A DNA stretch of 57,663 nt from an uncultured Lachnoclostridium sp. (GCA_948330435.1 CAOJBY010000025.1:1-57663); one strand, 5' to 3'; positions 45,334 through 54,321 are shown, numbered from the stretch's first letter. Program-made: numbers and translations. The notes: generated from the letters alone by a model not told the origin.

Positions 45334-46937
45334 ATGCATCTTTTAAACAGCAGATTAAAAAGAATTCTTTCACTCAGTATCCTTGGTATTACATTTGGTT
45401 TAACTATATATTTTGTATTTTATTTAAGCAGGGGCAGTTTTAACTCGGATTGTGCCGATTCTCTTTATTGGGCTCAAGCTTCCTATGATTCCAAAAGTTT
45501 TTTTAATCCGGACTTTATTTATGCCTGCACACTACCTTTTGGAGGGCAATGGTTTTTCTTTCCTTTTATTGGAATATTTGGTGTGTCTATGAAAACACAA
45601 GTCTTGGGAATGGGTTTGTTTTTATTTGTATTTACTCTGACCCTTTTTCTTTTTTTAAAATTATTCATTTTTCAACAAATGAAAGTTGCCTTTATTGTGC
45701 ATTTACATTGCTTGTTTTAAGTTCTAGTGCTAAACTACGGGAAATCTTCTGGTGCCATATCCTTTATTATAGTTGTGGGGTTTTAGGCATTCAAATTGGC
45801 CTTTTGCTGTTCCTTTTTTATTATAAAAGGCTTTCCATTGAAAACAACTGGAAAAAATGGCTGGGATTTATTCTTCTGTGTATTTGGTTATTTATCTGTG
45901 CTTCTAACGGCAATAGCGTGGTACCTATCACCATTATCCCGCTTTTTGCCGGGATTATAGGTGAACTGTTTCTGCGTAAAGAGCCGCTTTCTCTGAAACA
46001 ATCGCATAACATATGGAAACCTGCTATAATTTTATTTTTTGTTTCTGCCATTGGATATATTTGGGGTACCAGACTGGCATCTTCCTATCCGTCTGAATAT
46101 GCAGATGGTTACTTAATCTACTCAGATATCAACAATTGGCCCGACAATTTTCTGCGGTTATTTACAAGCTGGCTGTCCCTTTTGGGTGCGGCTCCTGCTG
46201 TGGGCGAAGCTATTGTTTCCTTTTCGGGCCTTTCCATCCTGATCAAAATGTGTATCAGCATTTTTCTTATTTTGATACCTGTATTTATGTTGATTTCCTA
46301 TTCAAAAATAGAATCTTATGCCATTCGCATATATATACTGATTCATTGGAGCCTGACTGCTGTTATCCTCTTTGGATGGACCTTCGGAGAATTATCAAAT
46401 TCTGCCTGGAGGCTTTCGCCCCTTGTCTATTCCTCTGTGATTATGACCGCTTTTTTCTTCCATTGGGTATTCAAAGAACAGTCCGGCCTAATCATAAAGC
46501 GCTTTGGCTATACATCTATCCTTTCCAGCTTTGCCGCCGGCCTGATAATTTTTTCGGAGGTTCTGTCTCTTCCATCCGATTATCAGACTGCAAATCCCAA
46601 TTATGGACTTGCTGCTTTTCTAAAATACGAAAACCTAACCTACGGCTATGCTGAATTTTGGGATGCTGCTGCTTTAACAGTCATCAGCAATTCGGAAATT
46701 CAGGCACGTAATATCTTGATTAATGATGATTTTTATGGTATTTATTTCTATCAGACCAACAGAAACTGGTATAAAGATCAGAAAGATGTAGAACAATATT
46801 TTGTTGCCATTAGCAATCAACGCTATGAACAGATGACTTCAGCGGACCACTTTCTTGTTCAAACAGCAGATGAGATCTATCAAACAGAAAATCATACCAT
46901 CATGGTCTATAACCATAACTTATTTCCGGATTCTTGA
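45334..46937 (+). pseudogene. Frameshifted multi-membrane GT-C-like gene
   Basis: Two overlapping frames make one protein of about 534 residues. The first (45334 to a stop at 45720) encodes a signal-anchor helix, an acidic loop SDCADSLYWAQASYDSK and TM2; the second runs to 46937 and continues sensibly from about 45660 with CAFTLLVLSSSAK and further helices. The join lies at a run of seven T followed by four A (45650-45660). A one-base deletion, a phase-variable tract, a sequencing error or -1 frameshifting would all explain it. Directly behind GtrB, this is the expected GtrC-like transferase. Confidence 0.7.
45654..45660 (+). other. In-frame T TTA AAA heptamer at the frameshift
   Basis: In the upstream reading frame the codons are TTA and AAA preceded by T, which fits the X XXY YYZ pattern of -1 ribosomal slippage, and the downstream frame is exactly -1. 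The seven-T tract is equally prone to replication slippage, so the mechanism is open. Confidence 0.45.
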
Positions 46938-46961
46938 GACTTACGGTTCTGGCACATTGGC

Positions 46962-46979
46962 AAAGCCTTGAGCTTTTTT
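46962..46979 (+). terminator. Weak possible terminator
   Basis: AAAGC and GCTTT flank a five-base loop and end in a short T-run, 25 bases after the frameshifted gene. The stem is only five base pairs, so this is tentative. The rest of 46938-47151 holds only the next promoter. Confidence 0.25.
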
Positions 46980-47063
46980 CAATTGGTAAGTAAATGATAT
47001 AAAATCAATATGTTCCATTTATAGTTATGGGGATAGAATTGGGGAAACTCTAGGATCAATTTG

Positions 47064-47092
47064 TTGATTTGGCGGAATAAATATGATATTAT
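47064..47092 (+). promoter_or_regulatory. Promoter of the CotH-family gene
   Basis: TTGATT (47064-47069), a 17-base spacer and TATTAT (47087-47092), about 60 bases before the start codon, in the largest gene-free gap of the window. Confidence 0.5.
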
Positions 47093-47151
47093 AAAAAAAT
47101 GTAAAAGTATTACTCATCATTTAATATTTCAATCTAAAGGAAGCGGTTATA

Positions 47152-48897
47152 ATGAACGCTTATACAAAAAAATCTTTGGTTGTTGCCGCCTCATTTTTCT
47201 TTTTAATTATATACCCGTATCTTAAATTACAATTCAGCAAAGAAATATTTTTTTCACATGACTCTGGTTACTATGACCAAGAATTTTATCTTTCCATTTT
47301 AGGAGGCGGCGGTTACACAATACATTACACAACAGATGGCAGTGAACCAACAATAAATGACCCTGTATTTGACGATAAAAGCCCTCTTTATATAGATGAC
47401 GCAACAAATCATCCCAATATTTATTCCGAACGAATAGATACATCGACCGGGTTTTTGACAGACCTAATAAGGCAATATACAGAAGGTATTCCTGATTATG
47501 CCCTGCCCGATCACAATTATACCGTGCCGAATTATGCTATAGATAAATGCACTGTCATACGTGCTTCTGTATTTGATTCTTATGGGAACTGCCTCGATTC
47601 TATTACAGGTTCCTATTTTGTTGGATTTCAAAGTAGAGAGATATATCAGGATATCTATACTGCATCCATAGTAACATCTCCCGAAAATCTTTTTGATGAG
47701 GAAACAGGTATTTATGTCACTGGTAAAACATTTAGTCAGTTTTTAGAAAACACGTTGGGTCAAGAAGGTAACTGGTCCAATCCCTATTGGCATTGGTGGA
47801 CGTCAAATTACTCCAATAGAGGATTTGACTGGGAAAGAAAAGCTTCCATTACTATCTTTGACAATCATAAACATACGGTCCTGTCTGAAAACTGCGGTAT
47901 TCGTATCAAGGGTGGCGGGAGCCGTGGACTCCTGCCAAAAAGTATCAGCTGTTACGCCAGAGATATTTATAATGGAAGCGACAATTTTCAATCTGATATT
48001 TTTCATACTAATATTCATCCCCATAAAATTGTTTTCTTTTCAGGCGGAGATGACATTGTTTTTAAACTAAAAGATTATCTGGCGAATACTATGGAACAGG
48101 ACTTACATTTTGCAACCATGGATTTCATTCCCTGTGCCATGTTCCTTGATGGTGAATATTGGGGGATGTATTATATTATGGAAGATTATAATGCCGAATA
48201 TATCCATAGTCATTATCAGGTTGCCAATAACAATATTATTATGGTTAAAAATGACAGTATATCCGAAGGAAATGAAGAAGATATCTTAAAATATGAAGAA
48301 ATGAGAACTTTCATAAATAATCATGATATGTCCAATACTGAAAACTATAACCATGCCTGTGACTTGATTGATATAGACAGTTATATAGACTATTATGCCG
48401 CACAAATATATATTGGGCGATACAATGATTGGCCCTTTAGTAACTTTGCTCTCTGGAGAACACGTGAAAATGATGGTTCTCTTTACGGCGACTGTAAATG
48501 GCGGTGGATGCTGTTTGATGTAAATTCCGGTGGCTTAAGTATTGACCAGCTATCTGTCGACACACTCTCTAATGTTTTATTATCAGATTCTACTTTTTCT
48601 TCCTTGTATAAGAACGAGGAATTTCGTATTAAGTTTGCCAGCCGGCTTCTGTATATTGGCAGGGAAGTTTATAATCCTCAAAAATGTAACCAGTTTTTAG
48701 ATGATTATGCACGAACGCTAAAAGGGCCTCTTCTTTACAGTAACATGCGGTTTTACACGGATTCAAAATCTGATGAATTTGATAAAAATGTAAATGATAT
48801 GAAAACATTTTTTTCCGAGAGATATGACATTATCTGGGATTGTCTGATAACTAATATGGGAAAGGAGTGGCTGCTTGAAAATGGAATACAGAGATGA
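47152..48897 (+). CDS. CotH-family kinase with membrane anchor and chitobiase-like domain
   Basis: A 581-residue protein. An N-terminal hydrophobic anchor (about residues 9-25) places the rest outside. About residues 40-65 hold YTIHYTTDGSEPT, a chitobiase/beta-hexosaminidase C-terminal-type domain. The CotH kinase domain follows: IRIKGGGSRGLLPKS (about 250), VFKLKDYLANTM, FLDGEYWGMYYIMEDY, YNDWPFSNFALWR and WRWMLFDVNSGG (about 450). CotH proteins are protein kinases first known from spore coats; bacterial relatives often neighbour VTC-domain genes, and such a gene begins inside its 3' end. Base use is more pyrimidine-rich than in neighbouring operons, suggesting acquisition. Confidence 0.85.
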   Translation: MNAYTKKSLVVAASFFFLIIYPYLKLQFSKEIFFSHDSGYYDQEFYLSILGGGGYTIHYTTDGSEPTINDPVFDDKSPLYIDDATNHPNIYSERIDTSTGFLTDLIRQYTEGIPDYALPDHNYTVPNYAIDKCTVIRASVFDSYGNCLDSITGSYFVGFQSREIYQDIYTASIVTSPENLFDEETGIYVTGKTFSQFLENTLGQEGNWSNPYWHWWTSNYSNRGFDWERKASITIFDNHKHTVLSENCGIRIKGGGSRGLLPKSISCYARDIYNGSDNFQSDIFHTNIHPHKIVFFSGGDDIVFKLKDYLANTMEQDLHFATMDFIPCAMFLDGEYWGMYYIMEDYNAEYIHSHYQVANNNIIMVKNDSISEGNEEDILKYEEMRTFINNHDMSNTENYNHACDLIDIDSYIDYYAAQIYIGRYNDWPFSNFALWRTRENDGSLYGDCKWRWMLFDVNSGGLSIDQLSVDTLSNVLLSDSTFSSLYKNEEFRIKFASRLLYIGREVYNPQKCNQFLDDYARTLKGPLLYSNMRFYTDSKSDEFDKNVNDMKTFFSERYDIIWDCLITNMGKEWLLENGIQR

Positions 48898-48979
48898 ACT
48901 TAAATTAGTAATATCAGATTTAGATATCTGTGGAATAAAAGGCAGGCTAATGTCATATTTCTTTTGCATGTTGATGTGA
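48881..48979 (+). pseudogene. 5' stub of a VTC-domain (polyphosphate polymerase-like) gene
   Basis: An ATG at 48881, overlapping the CotH gene by 17 bases in another frame, encodes MEYRDELKLVISDLDICG and continues IKGRLMSYFF before stopping after 32 codons. The start closely follows the pattern with which bacterial VTC-domain proteins begin (Y-R-x-E-L-K-x-x-I, then a K/R-x-R-L helix), and VTC genes commonly follow CotH genes. The remaining 200 or more residues are missing. AAGGAG at 48862-48867 is a plausible ribosome binding site. Confidence 0.6.
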
Positions 48980-49032
48980 AAATTGCAAAACTTAAAGAGG
49001 AACAGACAAAAGATAATAAAGGCTGTATTGAA

Positions 49033-49953
49033 ATGATAACATTACAAAAGTCAAGAAAAGTAAGAGGATATCTGATTGTAATTATAATGCTTTCTCATGT
49101 AATAGACGGAAAGTTTAAAAGTATCAGCACATTGTTGCGTGTAATTATGCCTTCAGGGGTTGCCTTTTTTCTTTATTCAACAGGATATGGTTTCATAAAA
49201 CAATATTTAAAAGAGGGGGAAAATTATTTAAATGGTTTTTTGATAAATAAGATAGTAAAGAAACTGCTATTCCCCTATGTATTTGCTTGCCTTACATTTG
49301 CGGTTTTAAAAATCGCAGTAGCAGGAGACTTAAATGTTTTTCGTGTAAATAGGGGATATACATTTTTACCAAATGCTTGGTATATAGATTTAACAATCAT
49401 TATTTATTTAATATATTATTTAATATACCGCTATATCAAGAAAAGGAAACAAAGAATAGCAGCAGGGATTGTTTTTTCTGTTGCATTTATAACGGGTTGT
49501 TTGGCAGGCGGTTATTCCTCTGTTTGGTATGGCGATTTACCCGCCTTTATTCTGGGGATGATTGTTGCCTGTTGTGAGGAAAGGCTTATAAATTTCTTTG
49601 ATCGGTATTGTGGTATAGCACTCACGACATGCGTTTGTTGTCTGGCGGTCACAAATATGATGACTTTTCATTTGTTCCGATTTCCATTGTCGGGTACCCT
49701 TGGTGCATTTGGGAATGCGATTTTTACACCATTGGTGCTTGTTTTAATATGTTTCAAAATACAAGCAGAATGTAAATATTTAACTTGGCTGGGTGATCAT
49801 TCATATAAGCTATATTTATGGCATGGAATTGTATTAAGTGCAGCCCGTATACTTTGGGATAATGTTATTGTAATAGGTATTGTTTGTTTTTTGGCTACAG
49901 CATGGATTGCCGGAATTCTAAATGGTATAGAAAAGAAGATATTGTGCAGATGA
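49033..49953 (+). CDS. Membrane-bound acyltransferase family 3 protein, short
   Basis: A 306-residue polytopic protein. RKVRGYLIVIIMLSHVIDG gives the helix-1 His of the family; FLYSTGYGF, LPNAWYIDL and HSYKLYLWHG follow in normal order. It is somewhat shorter than the other two family members here. ATG 49033 was chosen because the family match begins there; its ribosome binding site is poor, and the upstream DNA holds the VTC stub, so a deletion may have brought it here. It probably acylates the surface glycan. Confidence 0.78.
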   Translation: MITLQKSRKVRGYLIVIIMLSHVIDGKFKSISTLLRVIMPSGVAFFLYSTGYGFIKQYLKEGENYLNGFLINKIVKKLLFPYVFACLTFAVLKIAVAGDLNVFRVNRGYTFLPNAWYIDLTIIIYLIYYLIYRYIKKRKQRIAAGIVFSVAFITGCLAGGYSSVWYGDLPAFILGMIVACCEERLINFFDRYCGIALTTCVCCLAVTNMMTFHLFRFPLSGTLGAFGNAIFTPLVLVLICFKIQAECKYLTWLGDHSYKLYLWHGIVLSAARILWDNVIVIGIVCFLATAWIAGILNGIEKKILCR

Positions 49954-49986
49954 TTTTGGAAACCAAACCACAAGGGGATTTTTTGG

Positions 49987-50015
49987 TTGCTGTCCTTTCC
50001 ATTTAATGCTATAAT
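49987..50015 (+). promoter_or_regulatory. Strong promoter of the rml/export operon
   Basis: TTGCTG (49987-49992), a 17-base spacer and a perfect TATAAT (50010-50015) extended by TGC. The start codon is at 50049 behind CTGGAGGA. It marks the start of the more GC-rich operon that runs to the window end. Confidence 0.8.
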
Positions 50016-50048
50016 ACCCATATCTATGAGACTGGAGGAAATTATTTC

Positions 50049-51131
50049 ATGAGAACCTATCTCGTTACCGGAGGAGCCGGATTTATAGGATCTAATTATA
50101 TTCACTATATGTTTCGCAAGTATGGCGACAGCATCCGCATTATCAATGTGGATGCACTCACCTACGCAGGCAATCTGGAGAATCTGAAAGATGTAGAAGG
50201 CCGGGAGAATTATATGTTTGTCCGGGCGGATATTCGCAACAGGGAAGCTATTGACAAGATTTTTGAGGAAAACGAGATTGATCGGGTGGTTCATTTTGCG
50301 GCAGAGAGTCATGTGGATCGCAGCATTCGTAACCCGGAGATTTTTGTGGAGACGAACGTTCTTGGTACGCTGGTAATGCTGAATGCGGCAAAAAACGCCT
50401 GGGAGCTGCCAGATGGAACTTATCAGGAGAACAAGCGTTTTCTGTACGTATCCACCGATGAAGTGTATGGATCTCTGGAAGAAGGAGATACCTATTTCTA
50501 TGAGACCACACCTTTTGCACCTCACAGCCCATATTCCGCCAGCAAGGCTTCCGGGGATATGCTGACTAAGGCTTATTGGGACACCTACAGGTTCCCCATC
50601 AATATCACAAGCTGCAGCAATAATTATGGACCTTATCAATTTCCGGAAAAGCTGATTCCCCTGATTATTAACAATGCACTGCAAGGGAAGAAACTTCCGG
50701 TTTATGGCGATGGCAAGAACGTCCGGGACTGGCTCTATGTAGATGATCATGCCAAAGCCATTGACATGGTACAGGAAAAGGGACGTCTGGGGGAACGTTA
50801 CAATATCGGCGGTCACAATGAAAAGCAGAATATAGAGATTGTCAACATTATTCTGGAGACGCTGAAAGAGATGCTTTCTGAGGATGATCCAAGAAAGGCT
50901 CTGGTCAGCAAAGATTTAATTACCTATGTGGAAGATCGGAAAGGCCATGATCGCCGGTATGCCATTGCTCCGGATAAGATCAAAGAAGAGATTGGCTGGT
51001 ATCCGGAGACCATGTTCAAAGACGGTATCCGCCTTACCATCCAGTGGTTTTTCGAACATGAAGACTGGATGAAGAATGTAACCAGTGGCGATTATCAAAA
51101 GTATTATGAAGAAATGTATCAAGTAAAGTAA
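50049..51131 (+). CDS. rmlB: dTDP-glucose 4,6-dehydratase
   Basis: The second step to dTDP-rhamnose, with bound NAD+. It has 360 residues: LVTGGAGFIGSNY from residue 5, HFAAESHVDRSI, STDEVYGSL with the catalytic Asp-Glu pair, and YSASK (Tyr162, Lys166). NNYGPYQFPEKLIPL is diagnostic for RmlB. It is followed by rmlA and rmlC in the same direction. Confidence 0.97.
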   Translation: MRTYLVTGGAGFIGSNYIHYMFRKYGDSIRIINVDALTYAGNLENLKDVEGRENYMFVRADIRNREAIDKIFEENEIDRVVHFAAESHVDRSIRNPEIFVETNVLGTLVMLNAAKNAWELPDGTYQENKRFLYVSTDEVYGSLEEGDTYFYETTPFAPHSPYSASKASGDMLTKAYWDTYRFPINITSCSNNYGPYQFPEKLIPLIINNALQGKKLPVYGDGKNVRDWLYVDDHAKAIDMVQEKGRLGERYNIGGHNEKQNIEIVNIILETLKEMLSEDDPRKALVSKDLITYVEDRKGHDRRYAIAPDKIKEEIGWYPETMFKDGIRLTIQWFFEHEDWMKNVTSGDYQKYYEEMYQVK

Positions 51132-51141
51132 AAAGTTTGCG

Positions 51142-51170
51142 GGGACAGACATGGAGAAGGTGCCTGTCCC
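51142..51170. repeat. Imperfect palindrome between rmlB and rmlA
   Basis: GGGACAG (51142-51148) pairs with CTGTCCC (51164-51170), extended inward by two more pairs after one mismatch, around a 9-base loop. No T-run follows, so it is not a classical terminator. The form resembles dispersed GGGACAG/CTGTCCC palindromic elements I associate from memory with clostridial genomes. It may modulate rmlB/rmlA messenger stability. Confidence 0.55.
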
Positions 51171-51198
51171 TCATGCATGGTAAAAATGGGAGGTTTTA

Positions 51199-52068
51199 AT
51201 GAAAGGAATTATTCTGGCAGGCGGAGCCGGAACCAGGCTTTATCCGCTGACAAAAGCAATATCAAAACAGATCATGCCCGTATATGATAAGCCCATGATC
51301 TACTATCCACTGTCAACTCTGATGCTGGCAGGAATCCGTGAGGTATTGATTATCTCTACCCCACGGGATCTGCCTGTCTTTGAAGAACTTTTAGGAGACG
51401 GTTCCCAGCTTGGCATGGAGATGCATTATGCCGTGCAGGAATACCCCAGAGGTCTGGCTGATGCTTTCATTATCGGAGAAAAATTCATCGGAACCGATCA
51501 TGTGGCGCTGGTTTTGGGGGATAATATCTTCTATGGGCAAAGTTTTTCCAGAGTCTTAAGAAATGCGGCAGCCAGGGAAGAGGGAGCAACCATTTTCGGA
51601 TATTATGTGAAAGATCCGAGAGAATACGGCGTAGTGGCCTTTGACAAAGAGGGAAAGGCCCTTTCTATTGAGGAGAAGCCGGTAAAGCCCAAATCGAATT
51701 ATGCGGTGCCGGGCCTCTACTTTTATGACAATAATGTAGTAGAGATAGCCAAAAATGTAAAGCCCTCTACAAGAGGAGAGATCGAAATTACCAGTGTCAA
51801 CAATGAATATCTCCGCAGAGGAACGCTTCATGTAGAAACCCTGGGCCGGGGGTTCGCATGGCTGGATACCGGCAATCATGATGCTCTTTTGGATGCAGCA
51901 GACTTTGTGGCTGCTTTTCAGAAGCGTCAGGGCCTTTATATCTCCTGTATTGAAGAGATTGCTTATAAACAGGGCTTTATAAACAAGGACCAGTTATTAA
52001 AGCTGGCAGCACCACTTATGAAAACAGCCTATGGCCAGTACCTGACGGATGTAGCCAACGGCCTGTAA
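51199..52068 (+). CDS. rmlA: Glucose-1-phosphate thymidylyltransferase
   Basis: Makes dTDP-glucose, the first step to dTDP-rhamnose. It has 289 residues with ILAGGAGTRLYPLT (from residue 5), KQIMPVYDKPMIYYPL, and ALVLGDNIFYGQ with the metal-binding Asp. FAWLDTGNHDALLDAA near the end is diagnostic. GGGAGG precedes the ATG. The length fits the allosteric RmlA type. Confidence 0.97.
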   Translation: MKGIILAGGAGTRLYPLTKAISKQIMPVYDKPMIYYPLSTLMLAGIREVLIISTPRDLPVFEELLGDGSQLGMEMHYAVQEYPRGLADAFIIGEKFIGTDHVALVLGDNIFYGQSFSRVLRNAAAREEGATIFGYYVKDPREYGVVAFDKEGKALSIEEKPVKPKSNYAVPGLYFYDNNVVEIAKNVKPSTRGEIEITSVNNEYLRRGTLHVETLGRGFAWLDTGNHDALLDAADFVAAFQKRQGLYISCIEEIAYKQGFINKDQLLKLAAPLMKTAYGQYLTDVANGL

Positions 52069-52089
52069 AAGATAAGGGAGAACGTACAA

Positions 52090-52647
52090 ATGTCTAAAAT
52101 AACAGTAGAAACCTGCCCTATCAAGGGCCTGAAAATCATAACTCCGTCCGTCTTCGGTGATGAGCGAGGGTATTTCATGGAAACCTACAACTATAATGAC
52201 TTTAAAGAAGTCGGCATTGATATGGAGTTTGTCCAGGACAACCAGTCTGCCTCCAAAAAGGGGGTACTTCGGGGCCTGCATTTCCAAATCAATCATCCCC
52301 AGGACAAAATTGTCCGCGTGATCAGCGGAGAAGTCTTTGACGTAGCCGTAGATCTCAGGGAGGGATCGGCTACCTATGGACGGTGGCATGGCGTTATCCT
52401 GTCAGCAGAGAACAAAAAGCAATTCTTCATTCCGAAGAATTTTGCCCACGGCTTCCTGGTATTATCCGATTACGCAGAATTTGCATATAAATGCACGGAT
52501 TTCTATCATGCAAATGATGAGGGCGGCCTTGCATGGAATGATCCGGACATTGGAGTACAGTGGCCCATACCTGATGGAATGGAGCTTACCATCTCTGAGA
52601 AAGATCAGAAGTGGGGCGGTATTAAGGATATAAAAGTTTTTAAATAA
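52090..52647 (+). CDS. rmlC: dTDP-4-dehydrorhamnose 3,5-epimerase
   Basis: The third step to dTDP-rhamnose. It is a 185-residue cupin with DERGYFMETYN, the segment KKGVLRGLHFQ holding the catalytic His near 63, and NFAHGFLVLSDYAEFAYKC. rmlD, the final reductase, is not in the window and may lie downstream of it or elsewhere in the genome. Confidence 0.96.
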   Translation: MSKITVETCPIKGLKIITPSVFGDERGYFMETYNYNDFKEVGIDMEFVQDNQSASKKGVLRGLHFQINHPQDKIVRVISGEVFDVAVDLREGSATYGRWHGVILSAENKKQFFIPKNFAHGFLVLSDYAEFAYKCTDFYHANDEGGLAWNDPDIGVQWPIPDGMELTISEKDQKWGGIKDIKVFK

Positions 52648-52705
52648 AAGCTTTATATCTGTCTGCTTTATGGGGCAAATGTGTTAGAAAAGAGGAAGAA
52701 GCATC

Positions 52706-53527
52706 ATGGAAGAAAGCAAAAAGCTTACGGCTGAGGTATTTATAGACACAGGAAAAGATTTTCGCCCGGAGGATTCCCTGCAGGTGGAATATACTTGCGT
52801 CATGGGTGAAACCATTACCCTGGAATTTGACCTGAACGTCTTTGAGCATACCTGTGGTTTTCGCTTTGATCCTCTGCTGGAAGACAGCAGTATGGTAAAA
52901 CTTTTGGACATCACCTTAATTTATGAGGATGGCGAATCTAAGACCATAGAACAAAATCGCATCAAAACAAACAGTGATGTGGATTTTGATCCTGTTTTTG
53001 TATATCTCCATAAGGATCCTAAGTTTTTTGTGGATGAAGCTCTTTGCTTAAAGCTTGCGAATGCAAAGGTAAGCTTTCAGATTCTGGAACTGGGAGTGGG
53101 AGAAAAGGAATACTGGCAGGAGATCAAAAAGCACAGCGTATCAGAGAAAGAAAAAGAGCAGCTTCTTGGCAAGTTAGAGCTGGCCACGAACCAAAACCGG
53201 GATCTGGAGCAGGAAAACCGCAGATTAAAGATCGAGGAAGCTGATATCTATGCTACAGGGCTCTGGAAGCTTCAGCATGATGCAAAAGGTCCTATGAAAG
53301 TCATTTTGGGAAAGGGCAATATCCTGACCTTTCTGGCAGCAGTATATCTGGCCCTTTGCTCTGAATTGTTTATTTTTAATAACGCCTATTATTCTACCCC
53401 CCGCCCTAATAGTCAGGTTTTGACCTTTAGCTTCCTGCGCTTTGGAATGGTATGGCTGGGGGCTTTTGTGCTGATTGCCATTATCAATGGACTGATTCAG
53501 AAAGGGTATCGCCGTGAGCTTGCTTAG
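52706..53527 (+). CDS. Unrecognised coiled-coil membrane protein linked to the Wzm/Wzt exporter
   Basis: A 273-residue protein of unknown family. Residues about 1-130 look beta-rich (alternating hydrophobic residues, FDLNVFEHTCGFRFDP). Residues about 145-180 form a charged coiled coil ending in a short YATGLWKLQHD segment, and two membrane helices follow (about 208-230 and 243-265). Its last 14 bases overlap the permease gene, implying a role with the exporter, for example as an accessory or chain-length factor. The coiled-coil plus x-W-K-L element recurs at the N-terminus of the glycosyltransferase at 55131. Confidence 0.6.
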   Translation: MEESKKLTAEVFIDTGKDFRPEDSLQVEYTCVMGETITLEFDLNVFEHTCGFRFDPLLEDSSMVKLLDITLIYEDGESKTIEQNRIKTNSDVDFDPVFVYLHKDPKFFVDEALCLKLANAKVSFQILELGVGEKEYWQEIKKHSVSEKEKEQLLGKLELATNQNRDLEQENRRLKIEEADIYATGLWKLQHDAKGPMKVILGKGNILTFLAAVYLALCSELFIFNNAYYSTPRPNSQVLTFSFLRFGMVWLGAFVLIAIINGLIQKGYRRELA

Positions 53528-54302
53528 TGTTTTTGTAAAATACAGAGATCTCATTAACCAATTGGTGATGAGAGATATTAAAACAAAATATAGGCGTTCA
53601 ATTCTGGGATTACTGTGGACTGTGCTGAATCCGCTGCTGATGATGACTGTGCTTTCTATTGTGTTTTCTTATTTCTTTTCCAGATATGGAGAGATTGATA
53701 ATTTCCCGGTGTACTTGCTGTGCGGTCAGCTTATCTTCAACTTTTTCAATGAGTCCACCAGTATTGCTATGGGGTCTATTGTACACAGCGGGGAATTGAT
53801 TAAGAAAGTCTATGTGCCGAAATATCTGTTTCCTATTTCGAAAGTTATGTCCAGCGGTGTTAATCTGCTGGCTTCTATGATTGCACTCATTATTGTGATG
53901 CTTGTGACAAGGGCTAAGGTGACACCTACAGTTCTTTTGGCAGTTTTTCCTTTGCTATATGTACTGTTGTTTTCTACAGGGGTCAGTTTGTTTCTGGCGG
54001 CGGCGGCAGTAAGCTTTCGGGATCTGATGCATCTCTATGGAGTTATTACTACAGCTTGGATGTACCTCACTCCGGTGATTTACCCTATAGCGATTTTGGA
54101 GGGTGCTCCTGCTTGGGTAAGGGTGATTGTGAATATCAATCCGTTGACGGGATTTATTAAGATATTCCGCAGTGTAGTTCTGGATGGTGTGACGGCTCCG
54201 GCCGTTCTCCATGTACAGAGCCTTTTTTGGTGTGCGGTGGCACTTATGATTGGTTCCACAGTATTTAGAAAGGCCCAGGATAGCTTTATTTTAAAGATTT
54301 AA
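53514..54302 (+). CDS. wzm: ABC-2 polysaccharide export permease (Wzm-like)
   Basis: A 262-residue permease with about six helices, starting with the cytoplasmic NQLVMRDIKTKYRRSILGLLW segment characteristic of O-antigen/teichoic-acid exporters (Wzm, TagG). With the adjacent ATPase it would export a finished lipid-linked glycan through the cytoplasmic membrane. GTG 53514 overlaps the previous gene by 14 bases. In TagG-like and Wzm-like systems the chain is finished inside the cell, in contrast to Wzy-dependent assembly. Confidence 0.92.
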   Translation: MSLLSVFVKYRDLINQLVMRDIKTKYRRSILGLLWTVLNPLLMMTVLSIVFSYFFSRYGEIDNFPVYLLCGQLIFNFFNESTSIAMGSIVHSGELIKKVYVPKYLFPISKVMSSGVNLLASMIALIIVMLVTRAKVTPTVLLAVFPLLYVLLFSTGVSLFLAAAAVSFRDLMHLYGVITTAWMYLTPVIYPIAILEGAPAWVRVIVNINPLTGFIKIFRSVVLDGVTAPAVLHVQSLFWCAVALMIGSTVFRKAQDSFILKI

Positions 54303-54321
54303 GAGAGGAATGTAAGAAGCA

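Noticed and set aside
49797..50816. Long minus-strand open frame (339 codons) opposite rmlB
   Set aside because: It is antisense to a certain rmlB gene; its protein has no recognisable domain and no ribosome binding site, so it is a shadow of high-quality codon use.
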